A stretch of 23,072 nucleotides of DNA from an uncultured bacterium (GTDB lineage Bacteria > Actinomycetota > Coriobacteriia > Coriobacteriales > Coriobacteriaceae), in assembly GCA_905216075.1 (NCBI GenBank), contig CAJMSO010000006.1, positions 1 through 23,072 of the forward strand, written 5' to 3'. A program made the translations under genes and the position numbers. The notes below the pieces were generated by a model, which made no database searches, was not told the origin of the DNA, and worked only from the letters and a program-made list of their open reading frames with translations. Of this stretch, positions 16,535-23,072 are shown one piece after another; position 1 is the stretch's first letter; the number at the start of each line of letters is the position of its first letter.

Positions 16535-16602
16535 TATAAAGATGCCGGTCATCTCAAAAGAGAGGGCTTCCAAGTGCCGGGGACGTTTTCCCCGGCTTTT
16601 TT
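16535..16602 (+). repeat. Promoter/hairpin/terminator cassette, copy 3 (opposite strand)
   Basis: TATAAAG, CGGT, a CTC/GAG hairpin, TTCCAAGTG and a GCCGGGG/CCCCGGC terminator occur in the same order as in copies 1 and 2, but on the + strand. The -35 is poor here. Predicted RNA about 56 bases, the same as the other copies. Confidence 0.55.
16576..16602 (+). terminator. Intrinsic terminator of cassette copy 3
   Basis: GCCGGGGA, short loop, TCCCCGGC, then six T on the + strand. No protein gene precedes it in this direction within the gene-free stretch, so it presumably ends a small RNA. Confidence 0.8.
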
Positions 16603-16634
16603 CATTTCGGTGTCAATTCAAATGTTTTTTCAAC

Positions 16635-16730
16635 CCATCCCCTTAATAACTTGCGGTGAAATAGGGACTGTTTAGGCTGCTTGGAGGCCTATTCAATCCC
16701 TATTTCACCGCAACTTATGGGTGGGGATGG
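16635..16730. repeat. Long palindrome downstream of the antiporter gene
   Basis: Nested inverted repeats: CCATCCCC/GGGGATGG outside (16635-16642 and 16723-16730), a perfect 17-bp pair TTGCGGTGAAATAGGGA/TCCCTATTTCACCGCAA (16651-16667 and 16697-16713), and TAGGC/GCCTA inside. It abuts the antiporter stop codon. No T-run follows on the - strand, so it is not a standard terminator; a dispersed repeat or MITE-like element is possible. Confidence 0.75.
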
Positions 16731-18332
16731 CTACGATGCCAGTGAGGCGATAACGGCTTTGTCGCCGGCATATATGAGGGTGTTGCCGTCGGGGATGATC
16801 GTTTGACCGTCGCGCTTGAGCATCACCACAATAAACGGATGCTTGCCTTGCGGCACGTCGCGCAGGCGCTGACCGGCCAGGCGACCGTGGGGGGTCACGG
16901 TGACCTCGCGCAGCGTAACCTCAGCATGCTCTTCAAACGTCGGCGCGGCCATCACCAGCAGATCTCCTTCCTGGATCCCGGTGTCGCCATTGGGCAGTAC
17001 CGGGTGCGCCCCGTCGCGCAGCACCAGGACCACGAGCATGTCGGTGGCGCTGCCAATGTCCGCGAGCGAGCGTCCGGCAAACGGATGTCCAGCGCCCACC
17101 TTGAGCTTTACAAACGACATGCCGTCCTCGTCGCGGTAGTCGTTAAAGGTGCGGCGCACGTCGCCGGTCGCATCGATCATATCGAGCTTCTTCGCCACCG
17201 CCGGCAGCAGCGAGCCCTGCACCACAATGCTCGACACGGCAATCACAAACACCAGGTCAAACAGGTCGTGTCCGCCGGGAACGCCGGCCACCACGGCAAA
17301 GAGGCTAAACACGACCGAAGCTGCTCCGCGCAGGCCCGCCCAGCTTACGAGCGCGACCTGGCGGGGGTTTGTCTTAAAGGGCGCCAGCAGCAGACCGACA
17401 GCGATGGGGCGGCTCGCAAAGAGCATAAACGCCATGAGCGCCAGACCGGGTAACAGCATTTGCGGCAGGCGTGCGGGCGTCACGAGCAGGCCGAGCAAGA
17501 AGAAGATCGTCATCTCGGCCATCTCGGTGAGGGTGTCAAAGAAGTGCGCCATCTCGACCTTGCCGGTGATGTCGCTCGCACCCAGCACAATGCCTGCCAG
17601 GTATACGGACAAAAAGCCGTTGCCGCCCAGGTAGCTCGGCAGCGCGTAGGCTACGATCGCCACGGCGAACAAGAAGATGGTCTGCGCGCCCTCGGCCGTT
17701 GCGTGTGCGCGTTCAATCAGGCGGCCCGCCGCCCAGCCGATGGCAAGGCCCAGGCCCGCGCCCAGGATAATCTGCTTGGCCAGCAGTGCGGGAATGTTGA
17801 TGTCGCCGCCGGCCGCGAGTGCGGCGAGCACGGCGGTGAGCATGTAGGCGACGGGGTCGTTGGAGCCCGATTCGACCTCGAGCAGCGAGTCGGTGCCGCC
17901 CTTCAGCGACAGGCTGTGCTCGCGCAGAACGCTAAAGACGCTGGCCGCGTCGGTGGATGCCACGACTGATCCCAGCAGCAGGCCGCCGATCCAGTCGAAG
18001 CCCAGCACGAAGTGGGCGAACACGCCGGTGATGCCTGCGGTGATGACGACGCCGAGCGTGCTCAGCAGCACCGCCGGCGCAGCGACGGGCTTGGCGCGGT
18101 CGATATTGGTGTTAAAACCACCGTAGAACATGATGAATAGCAGCGCCGTGCTGCAGACGGTTTCGGTGAGTGCGTAGTCGCTAAAGTCGATGTGCGCCGG
18201 GCCGTTGACGCCCAACAGCATGCCGAGCGCGATAAAGATGAGCAGGGTGGGGAAGGGGAGTTTTTTGCCGACGGGTTTGATGGTCAGGCACAAAATGATG
18301 ACGAGGCCGATAAAGAGAAGGATCTGGTTCAT
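16731..18332 (-). CDS. NhaP2-type K+(Na+)/H+ antiporter with C-terminal TrkA-C domains
   Basis: A 533-residue inner-membrane CPA1 antiporter that exchanges K+ or Na+ for H+ in ion and pH homeostasis. About 12 hydrophobic segments fill the first 380 residues. Family hallmarks are S-T-D-A-A at 126-130 and G-S-N-D-P at 156-160, the latter holding the conserved Asn-Asp pair of the transport site. The cytoplasmic tail (about 395-533) contains two TrkA-C-like modules, each with an L-x-D-I/V and E-G-D/A-G-D pattern, typical of the NhaP2/CvrA group and thought to bind regulatory ligands. An AGGAGCGG site precedes the ATG at 18332. It is divergent from the phosphatase gene and followed by a long palindrome. 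Ion preference cannot be told from the sequence. Confidence 0.92.
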   Translation of the reverse strand: MNQILLFIGLVIILCLTIKPVGKKLPFPTLLIFIALGMLLGVNGPAHIDFSDYALTETVCSTALLFIMFYGGFNTNIDRAKPVAAPAVLLSTLGVVITAGITGVFAHFVLGFDWIGGLLLGSVVASTDAASVFSVLREHSLSLKGGTDSLLEVESGSNDPVAYMLTAVLAALAAGGDINIPALLAKQIILGAGLGLAIGWAAGRLIERAHATAEGAQTIFLFAVAIVAYALPSYLGGNGFLSVYLAGIVLGASDITGKVEMAHFFDTLTEMAEMTIFFLLGLLVTPARLPQMLLPGLALMAFMLFASRPIAVGLLLAPFKTNPRQVALVSWAGLRGAASVVFSLFAVVAGVPGGHDLFDLVFVIAVSSIVVQGSLLPAVAKKLDMIDATGDVRRTFNDYRDEDGMSFVKLKVGAGHPFAGRSLADIGSATDMLVVLVLRDGAHPVLPNGDTGIQEGDLLVMAAPTFEEHAEVTLREVTVTPHGRLAGQRLRDVPQGKHPFIVVMLKRDGQTIIPDGNTLIYAGDKAVIASLAS

Positions 18333-18521
18333 GGATGGTGTCCGCTCCTGGGTGGTTGGCGTGGCACGGTCAGTTGTCTGTGGTTATTTGTACCCAAAGA
18401 TGGTGGGTTTATGGGGTTGGATTGCGGGCGTGCGCGATATCGTCATAGACGGCTGCCGTCTTTGCCTCTGCTCGGAAACCCTTTCCAGCTTTATTGCAAC
18501 GGAGTACAATGGGTAACGTTT

Positions 18522-18535
18522 AAGTTCAACTTGAA
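18522..18535. promoter_or_regulatory. Overlapping small palindromes upstream of the phosphatase gene
   Basis: AAGTT-C-AACTT (18522-18532) and TTCAA-C-TTGAA (18525-18535) overlap in the 253-base divergent intergenic region, downstream of a possible TACAAT -10 near 18494. They could be a repressor site; no regulator is identified. Confidence 0.3.
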
Positions 18536-18542
18536 GTTTTAG

Positions 18543-18567
18543 TTGCGGAGCCGGGCTTCGGCCGCAA
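18543..18567 (+). other. Leader hairpin before the phosphatase ribosome site
   Basis: TTGCGG/CCGCAA arms enclose a smaller AGCC/GGCT stem, four bases before the AAGGAGAGG ribosome site. It probably shapes the mRNA leader. Confidence 0.4.
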
Positions 18568-18585
18568 TGCAAGGAGAGGCGTACC

Positions 18586-19425
18586 ATGGCGATCTATGTG
18601 ACATCTGATGCTCACGGGCACGTGCGTGCGCTTGACGAGGCCCTGTCTAAGATCTCGTTGACGTCCGACGACACGCTGTACGTGCTGGGCGACATGATCG
18701 ATCGCGGGCCCGATCCGGTCGGCGTTATTAAGCTCGTGCGCTCGCTGCCCAACGCCCGCGTGCTCAAGGGTAATCACGAGCAGATCATGCTCGATGCCAT
18801 CATTGGTCAGGATCCGCTCGATGCCGAGACCTGGGATATCAACGGTGGCTGGACGACGCGCGAGCAGCTCAACGACATGGAATTTGAGGCATACGAGGAG
18901 CTCGTGCGATGGATGGCCGCGCTGCCGCTCTACGCGGTGCCCGAGACCGAGGAGCGCCCGTATCTGCTGGTACATGCTGGAATCGAGATGAAGGCGGCGC
19001 GCGCGTTTTTGCTTGAGCATGGCGTCGATTGTGCCGATGGCGTCGGTGCGGTGAGTGCCGATCGCGAGCTGCTGCAGCAGATGCTCGCGGTACAGTCGTC
19101 CGATGACCTGCTGTGGATTCGTCACGGCTATTGGGATGTGCCGACCGGGCTGCTTTCTACCGAGGGTAAGGGCCCGGTCGTTGTGAGCGGTCACACGCCA
19201 ACGGTGTCGCTCGGGCGTTATTGCGAGGTCGGTGGTCTTGCGGGGCTCGACGAGGAGTCGGGCCGCGGGCAGATCGTGCGCCTGGGCGGCGAGGATGCCG
19301 CCGGTGTGCCCGATCGCATCGACATCGACTGCGCTGCCGCCACCGGCTCCGAGTTCGGCCGCGTGGGCATCCTGCGCCTGGACGACGGGGCCGAGTTCTA
19401 CGCGAACATCAACCCGGGCGAATAA
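18586..19425 (+). CDS. PPP-family metallophosphatase (PrpA/ApaH-like)
   Basis: A 279-residue cytosolic calcineurin-like phosphoesterase of the PPP group, which includes bacterial Ser/Thr phosphatases and diadenosine tetraphosphatases. The metal-binding set is complete: D8-A-H10-G, G35-D36-M-I-D39-R40-G, G62-N63-H64-E65, H130 in V-H-A-G-I and H203 in S-G-H-T-P. The ATG at 18586 follows a strong AAGGAGAGG site. It stands alone, divergent from the antiporter gene. Its last 60 residues, after S-G-H-T-P, are Gly/Asp/Ala-rich and extend to an R-I-D-I-D-C pattern seen in other members. Substrate (phosphoprotein or dinucleotide) cannot be decided here. Confidence 0.9.
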   Translation: MAIYVTSDAHGHVRALDEALSKISLTSDDTLYVLGDMIDRGPDPVGVIKLVRSLPNARVLKGNHEQIMLDAIIGQDPLDAETWDINGGWTTREQLNDMEFEAYEELVRWMAALPLYAVPETEERPYLLVHAGIEMKAARAFLLEHGVDCADGVGAVSADRELLQQMLAVQSSDDLLWIRHGYWDVPTGLLSTEGKGPVVVSGHTPTVSLGRYCEVGGLAGLDEESGRGQIVRLGGEDAAGVPDRIDIDCAAATGSEFGRVGILRLDDGAEFYANINPGE

Positions 19426-19439
19426 TCGGTGCAAGGGGT

Positions 19440-19717
19440 AGCTAATTTTGGACGGGGCCTTTTTTGACTACTTTTGTCCTTCTGCCCGCAAATTGATTTT
19501 TCATGGACGGGGATTAGATAATCATTTGGCTGCCCGCTGGCTAAGTGAGTAGACTTTTTTGGAAATGCCGAGCACCCAACATATTTGCCTCAATAAAACC
19601 GCAGGTCACGGACTTGTGCTTTGTCGGTGTGGTCCGGGATTCGGTAAAAGTCTACTCACTTAGTTTTGCATGTCCGCAACGAGACTCCAGCCGGGGTGAT
19701 TCCACCGCAAATTAGCT
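19440..19717. repeat. Gene-free stretch with nested inverted repeats
   Basis: A perfect 18-bp inverted repeat, CTAAGTGAGTAGACTTTT at 19541-19558 and its complement at 19646-19663, brackets 87 bases. An outer pair AGCTAATTT/AAATTAGCT lies at 19440-19448 and 19709-19717. No open frame of note, no target duplication and no T-run fitting a terminator for the flanking genes are visible. It fills most of the 308 bases between two convergent genes. It may be a MITE-like or other dispersed repeat. Confidence 0.7.
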
Positions 19718-19733
19718 TCTCCCATCGCCGCAA

Positions 19734-21314
19734 TTAGGCGCCGTACGGATTCCGGTCCCTCTCTATGCGTTGGCGGATGTGGGCGTACTCGATAATCAAC
19801 AGTACCAGCAGTAGGGCCATGATGGCTAGGTAGCTCACGACGGCGCCCATCAGGCCGAGCAGATTGATCAGAATCACCGGGAGCACCACGCTCACGGCAA
19901 AGCAGATCAGGTAGATCTTGGTGACGTCTCCAGCGTGGCGCAGCACCGTGATGATGGCGTAGATAAAGTCGATGGCCGCGGTGACGCCGCCGGCGACGAC
20001 CATCAGCAGCGCCAGCGTACGGTAGCGTTCAAAGCTGAGACCGTACATAAAGCTCATGAGGGGAATACCGGGACCTGCCATAAATGCGGCGCACACGCCG
20101 GTGATGACCACGATCAGCGCCATAACGGCAACAATAATCAGGTCAAAGCGACGACGCTTGCGAGGATTAGCCCAAATGCTCGACAAGCGCAGGAGCTGCG
20201 GTTTATAGACAAATCCAATGCTCAACAGAATAGCCTGAGCTGGAAAAAACAGGGCATTAAAGTACAGCTGGTATTTGTAGGCCAGTGTTCCTTCCATCAC
20301 AAACTTGGGCATGCTTTCGATAAGGTTGAACAGGAATAGCGCGCCAAAGAGTGGGGCGCACTGGACAAACAGGTGGCCGACCTCGCGCAGGTTTACGCGG
20401 CGCGATTTTTCGGTCTCGAGCAGGGCGAGCGGCGCGGTGACCAGCACGAGCGAGGCGATTGCGGCGATGCCCATGGCCATGGCCGCGATGGGCATGCTGC
20501 GCGTGAAGAACAGCGCCACGCTGAAGACCGCGATGACGCCGACGGAGCGTAGCGTTTGACTCATTCCAGCCAAGTAGAGCTTGTCGGCCTGCTGCAGGCG
20601 GCCTTCGTACACGTCGGCGACGCCGTCGATGACCTTATACAGGTAGACGCCCAGGCCGATCGTCGCCATCTGCGCGTCATAGCCGCGGGCGCTGCTATAC
20701 ATGAGGCCGCAGCCTAGGGCGAGCGCTCCGCAGATCCAACGATTGAGCTGGTAGGAGGCGAAGGACGTCTTTTCGTCGATGTCCGAGACCTGGAAATTGC
20801 GCACGCCGTAGTTGCATGCGATCATGATGAGCGTGCCGGTGACAAAGGCGATGGAGAACTTGCCGGCTTCTTCGGCGCCCACGAGCTGTGTGGACACGAT
20901 GGTGAGCAGCGGAAACGCCATGCCCCATACGGCGGTGCCCAGGGTGTTCCAAAGATAGTCGCGACTGGTGGCGTGCTCCTCGTATTCCGCTTCCTGCATG
21001 GAGAAGCCGCCGCCGTAGACGGCGCCGAGCAGACGGTTCCACCAAGCGTTGACCATGCGGCGGACGGGGCCGGGCTTGCGATCGCGTTCGCGCCGGCGAC
21101 GTGTGGCTTGGCTGCTATCGGGCCCGCCGGCGTTGCGCTGACTCAGCTCTTGGATGCGTGCGAGTTCCTCGGCAGTGTGCGAGGCAGGGAAGAGGCCGTT
21201 CTCGATGCGGCCGCCCTGGGCCTTCGCGGCGCCGTCTCTCGATGCAGCGGGGTTGGAGACGCCGTTGCGGCGGGCGATGGCGCGGCGAATGCTATCGAGG
21301 GGCGTGATGCTCAA
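19734..21314 (-). CDS. Flippase-like polysaccharide biosynthesis membrane protein
   Basis: A 526-residue membrane protein with 12 or more hydrophobic segments from about residue 120 onward, of the MATE/Wzx (polysaccharide transporter) type. Such proteins flip lipid-linked sugars across the inner membrane for capsule or wall polymer. Visible clues are the Y-L-W-N-T-L-G-T segment opening the first membrane helix, Y-G-V-R-N-F-Q-V-S-D after the second, and evenly spaced helix pairs. The first 115 residues are hydrophilic, basic (R-R-R-R-E-R-D-R-K) and unusually long for the family. The start is a TTG at 21314 with AAAGGA seven bases upstream; no better ATG is close. No glycosyltransferase genes adjoin it, so the substrate is unknown. 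Confidence 0.75.
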   Translation of the reverse strand: MSITPLDSIRRAIARRNGVSNPAASRDGAAKAQGGRIENGLFPASHTAEELARIQELSQRNAGGPDSSQATRRRRERDRKPGPVRRMVNAWWNRLLGAVYGGGFSMQEAEYEEHATSRDYLWNTLGTAVWGMAFPLLTIVSTQLVGAEEAGKFSIAFVTGTLIMIACNYGVRNFQVSDIDEKTSFASYQLNRWICGALALGCGLMYSSARGYDAQMATIGLGVYLYKVIDGVADVYEGRLQQADKLYLAGMSQTLRSVGVIAVFSVALFFTRSMPIAAMAMGIAAIASLVLVTAPLALLETEKSRRVNLREVGHLFVQCAPLFGALFLFNLIESMPKFVMEGTLAYKYQLYFNALFFPAQAILLSIGFVYKPQLLRLSSIWANPRKRRRFDLIIVAVMALIVVITGVCAAFMAGPGIPLMSFMYGLSFERYRTLALLMVVAGGVTAAIDFIYAIITVLRHAGDVTKIYLICFAVSVVLPVILINLLGLMGAVVSYLAIMALLLVLLIIEYAHIRQRIERDRNPYGA

Positions 21315-21373
21315 AGCGGAGTCCTTTCTATTGCTGCGCTTTAGTATAGACGCGACGGTGTTCGTTCGTGTTT

Positions 21374-21390
21374 TTGAACGGATTGTTCAA
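21374..21390. promoter_or_regulatory. Palindrome in the flippase / lactate permease divergent region
   Basis: TTGAAC-N5-GTTCAA is a perfect 6-bp-arm palindrome in the 180 bases between the two divergent genes. It lies about 27 bases upstream of a possible TATACT -10 of the flippase gene (- strand, near 21347). It could be an operator; which regulator is unknown. Confidence 0.35.
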
Positions 21391-21494
21391 TAATTTCGGC
21401 GGGCGGCTGTAATTTGTCGGTAAACGTGCGGTATCCTGTTGAAGTTTTGTGACACCCCCGATGCCGCCCACGCGGTACCAAGGAGCTTCTACCT

Positions 21495-23063
21495 ATGGAC
21501 GTCGCCGCATTCTTACTGGCTCTTGTGCCGATTATTTGGCTGGTCGTGATGCTGCTGTGCTTTAAATGGCCAGCTTGGAAGGCCGCTATCGGATCGTTTG
21601 TCCTTTCGTGCTTGCTTGCCTTCGCATGGTGGCACCTGCCGGCAGCGCAGATCGCGACCGCCTCGCTCGAAGGTTTTTTGATGGCTCTGTGGCCCATCGT
21701 CCTGGTGATCATCGCCGCGGTGTTCACGTATAACCTGTGCGTTCGTACGGGCGCCATGGACGTGATCGGCAGCATGATCACCTCCATCAGCAGCGACCGC
21801 CGTCTGCTGGCGCTGCTCGTGGCTTGGTGCTTCGGTGGCTTTATGGAGGGCATGGCCGGCTTCGGTACCGCTGTCGCCATTCCCGCCGGCATGCTCGCGG
21901 GCCTGGGCTTTGAGGCCATGCCTGCCGTGCTCATCTGCCTGCTGGCCAACGGCGTGCCCACGCCCTACGGCTCCATCGGCATCCCCACGGTGTCCGTTGC
22001 CGACCTGGTGGGTTTGGATTCCCTTCACCTAGCGACCGTTCAGCTGGTGCAGCTCGCACCGTTCTTTGTGGTGATGCCGCTATTTATTGTGCTGGTTGCG
22101 GGCCGTGTTGCCGATGACCAGGGCAATGCCGCGAGTGTGGGCGAGCGTCTGCACGGTGTTGCCGGCGTGGCGTTGCTCTCCGGCGTGTCGTTTGTCGGCG
22201 CGGCTCTGGTCGTTGCCATGTTTGTGGGCCCCGAGCTGGCCGTGGTCGTAGGATCCATCGTTTCGCTCGCGCTGACAGCTGCACTTGCCATGCGTGCCGA
22301 GAAGTCGGGGCATCTGGACGCACGCTTTCACATGAATATCGAGGCGGGGGAGAAGCTCACCGTTAAGTCGGCGCTTTCGGCCTGGTCGTGCTTCATCCTG
22401 ATCTTTGTGTTGCTGGGCACGTCTAATCTGGTGCCCGCTGTACATGCTGCGCTCGCGCCGTTTGCGAGCCATGTGCAGGTGTATTGCGGTGAGAATCCCG
22501 GTATGCTTACGTTTTCGTGGATCAACACGCCAGGCGTCTGGATTTTCCTGGCGGCGTTTGTCGGCGGTGCCATTCAGGGCGCTTCGCCGCGCATGATGGG
22601 CGAGGTGCTGGCCGCGACTGTGAAGCAGATGATGCCGACGGTTATCACGATGCTTTCGGTGCTGGGCTGCGCCAAGGTGATGGGCTATGCGGGCATGATC
22701 TCTTCGATCAGTGCGTTTTGCATTGCGGTCGCCGGCGGTCTGTACCCGATTCTGGCTCCGTGGATTGGTGCGGTCGGTGCGTTCGTGACCGGTTCGGGCA
22801 CGTCCTCGGGCATGCTGTTTGGCCCCATCCAGAGCCAGGCTGCCACCGCGCTGGGCGTGAGTGACTACTGGATGGTTGCGCTGAACGCGCTTGGCGTTGC
22901 CGCCGGCAAGATGATCTCGCCGCAGACCCTCGCCATTGGTCTTGCCGCCGTGCTCGTGCGCGGTAAGGATGCTGAACTCCTGGGCGCCGTCCTGCCCTAC
23001 GCCGCCGGCATGCTGGTCCTCATGAGCGTCATCGCCATGCTCGGCCAAGGCCTGCCGCTGTAG
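21495..23063 (+). CDS. lldP: L-lactate permease, LctP family
   Basis: A 522-residue inner-membrane carrier of the LctP family, which takes up lactate (and related hydroxyacids) with protons. It has about 12-14 hydrophobic segments. The family hallmark F-M-E-G-M-A-G-F-G-T is at residues 116-125, followed by A-N-G-V-P-T-P-Y-G-S-I-G-I-P-T and near the end G-S-G-T-S-S-G-M-L-F-G and K-M-I-S-P-Q-T. Length agrees with the family (about 500-560). The ATG at 21495 has an AAGGAG site nine bases upstream. No lactate dehydrogenase genes are within the window. The stop is complete nine bases before the window end. Confidence 0.94.
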   Translation: MDVAAFLLALVPIIWLVVMLLCFKWPAWKAAIGSFVLSCLLAFAWWHLPAAQIATASLEGFLMALWPIVLVIIAAVFTYNLCVRTGAMDVIGSMITSISSDRRLLALLVAWCFGGFMEGMAGFGTAVAIPAGMLAGLGFEAMPAVLICLLANGVPTPYGSIGIPTVSVADLVGLDSLHLATVQLVQLAPFFVVMPLFIVLVAGRVADDQGNAASVGERLHGVAGVALLSGVSFVGAALVVAMFVGPELAVVVGSIVSLALTAALAMRAEKSGHLDARFHMNIEAGEKLTVKSALSAWSCFILIFVLLGTSNLVPAVHAALAPFASHVQVYCGENPGMLTFSWINTPGVWIFLAAFVGGAIQGASPRMMGEVLAATVKQMMPTVITMLSVLGCAKVMGYAGMISSISAFCIAVAGGLYPILAPWIGAVGAFVTGSGTSSGMLFGPIQSQAATALGVSDYWMVALNALGVAAGKMISPQTLAIGLAAVLVRGKDAELLGAVLPYAAGMLVLMSVIAMLGQGLPL

Positions 23064-23072
23064 CCAGCACTT

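Noticed and set aside
19541..19663. Inverted repeat read as an insertion sequence
   Set aside because: No transposase frame inside the 87-base centre and no target duplication; only a non-autonomous element remains possible.
22080..23048. 322-residue - strand frame opposite the lactate permease
   Set aside because: His/Arg/Gln-rich shadow of a hydrophobic membrane protein gene on the other strand.

Overview
The window is high-GC bacterial DNA with strong Shine-Dalgarno sites. Its codon use and gene content (a LctP-type lactate permease, an NhaP2-type antiporter) fit a gut actinomycete, most likely a Coriobacteriia member such as Collinsella. The taxon is an inference from general impression, not from a marker gene.

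Positions 1-13766 hold a type 1 BREX phage-defence operon, all on the + strand with short gaps: brxB (5' edge at or beyond the window border), brxC, pglX, pglZ and brxL; brxA would lie upstream, outside the window. The striking feature is that pglX is not one gene. An 828-residue N-terminal piece (MTase motifs and target-recognition part) ends at 6900 and a 322-residue C-terminal piece starts at 7688 with its own ribosome site. Between them sits an AT-rich gene whose protein carries an R-N-S-L-A-H motif typical of HEPN RNases. Together the two pglX pieces are about the size of a normal PglX (1150 residues), so this looks like a split methyltransferase with an embedded HEPN gene, reminiscent in layout of the anticodon nuclease prrC inside an hsd locus.

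Positions 13840-15428 carry two unrecognised + strand genes. The first is broken by a third copy of a 5-bp unit (TGCGC); two copies would restore one 447-residue frame. A DUF3800 gene follows on the - strand (16113-15436), convergent with them.

The gene-free stretch 16114-16730 is dense in signals: a near-consensus - strand promoter with a LexA-type box in its spacer, three copies of a small promoter/hairpin/terminator cassette (two on -, one on +), a leader able to pair with the DUF3800 ribosome site, and a long palindrome.

Positions 16731-23063 are ordinary chromosomal genes: an NhaP2-like K+/H+ antiporter (-), a PPP-type metallophosphatase (+), a stretch with an 18-bp inverted repeat, a polysaccharide flippase-like membrane protein (-) and a lactate permease (+). 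No tRNA, rRNA, CRISPR array or transposase gene was seen.
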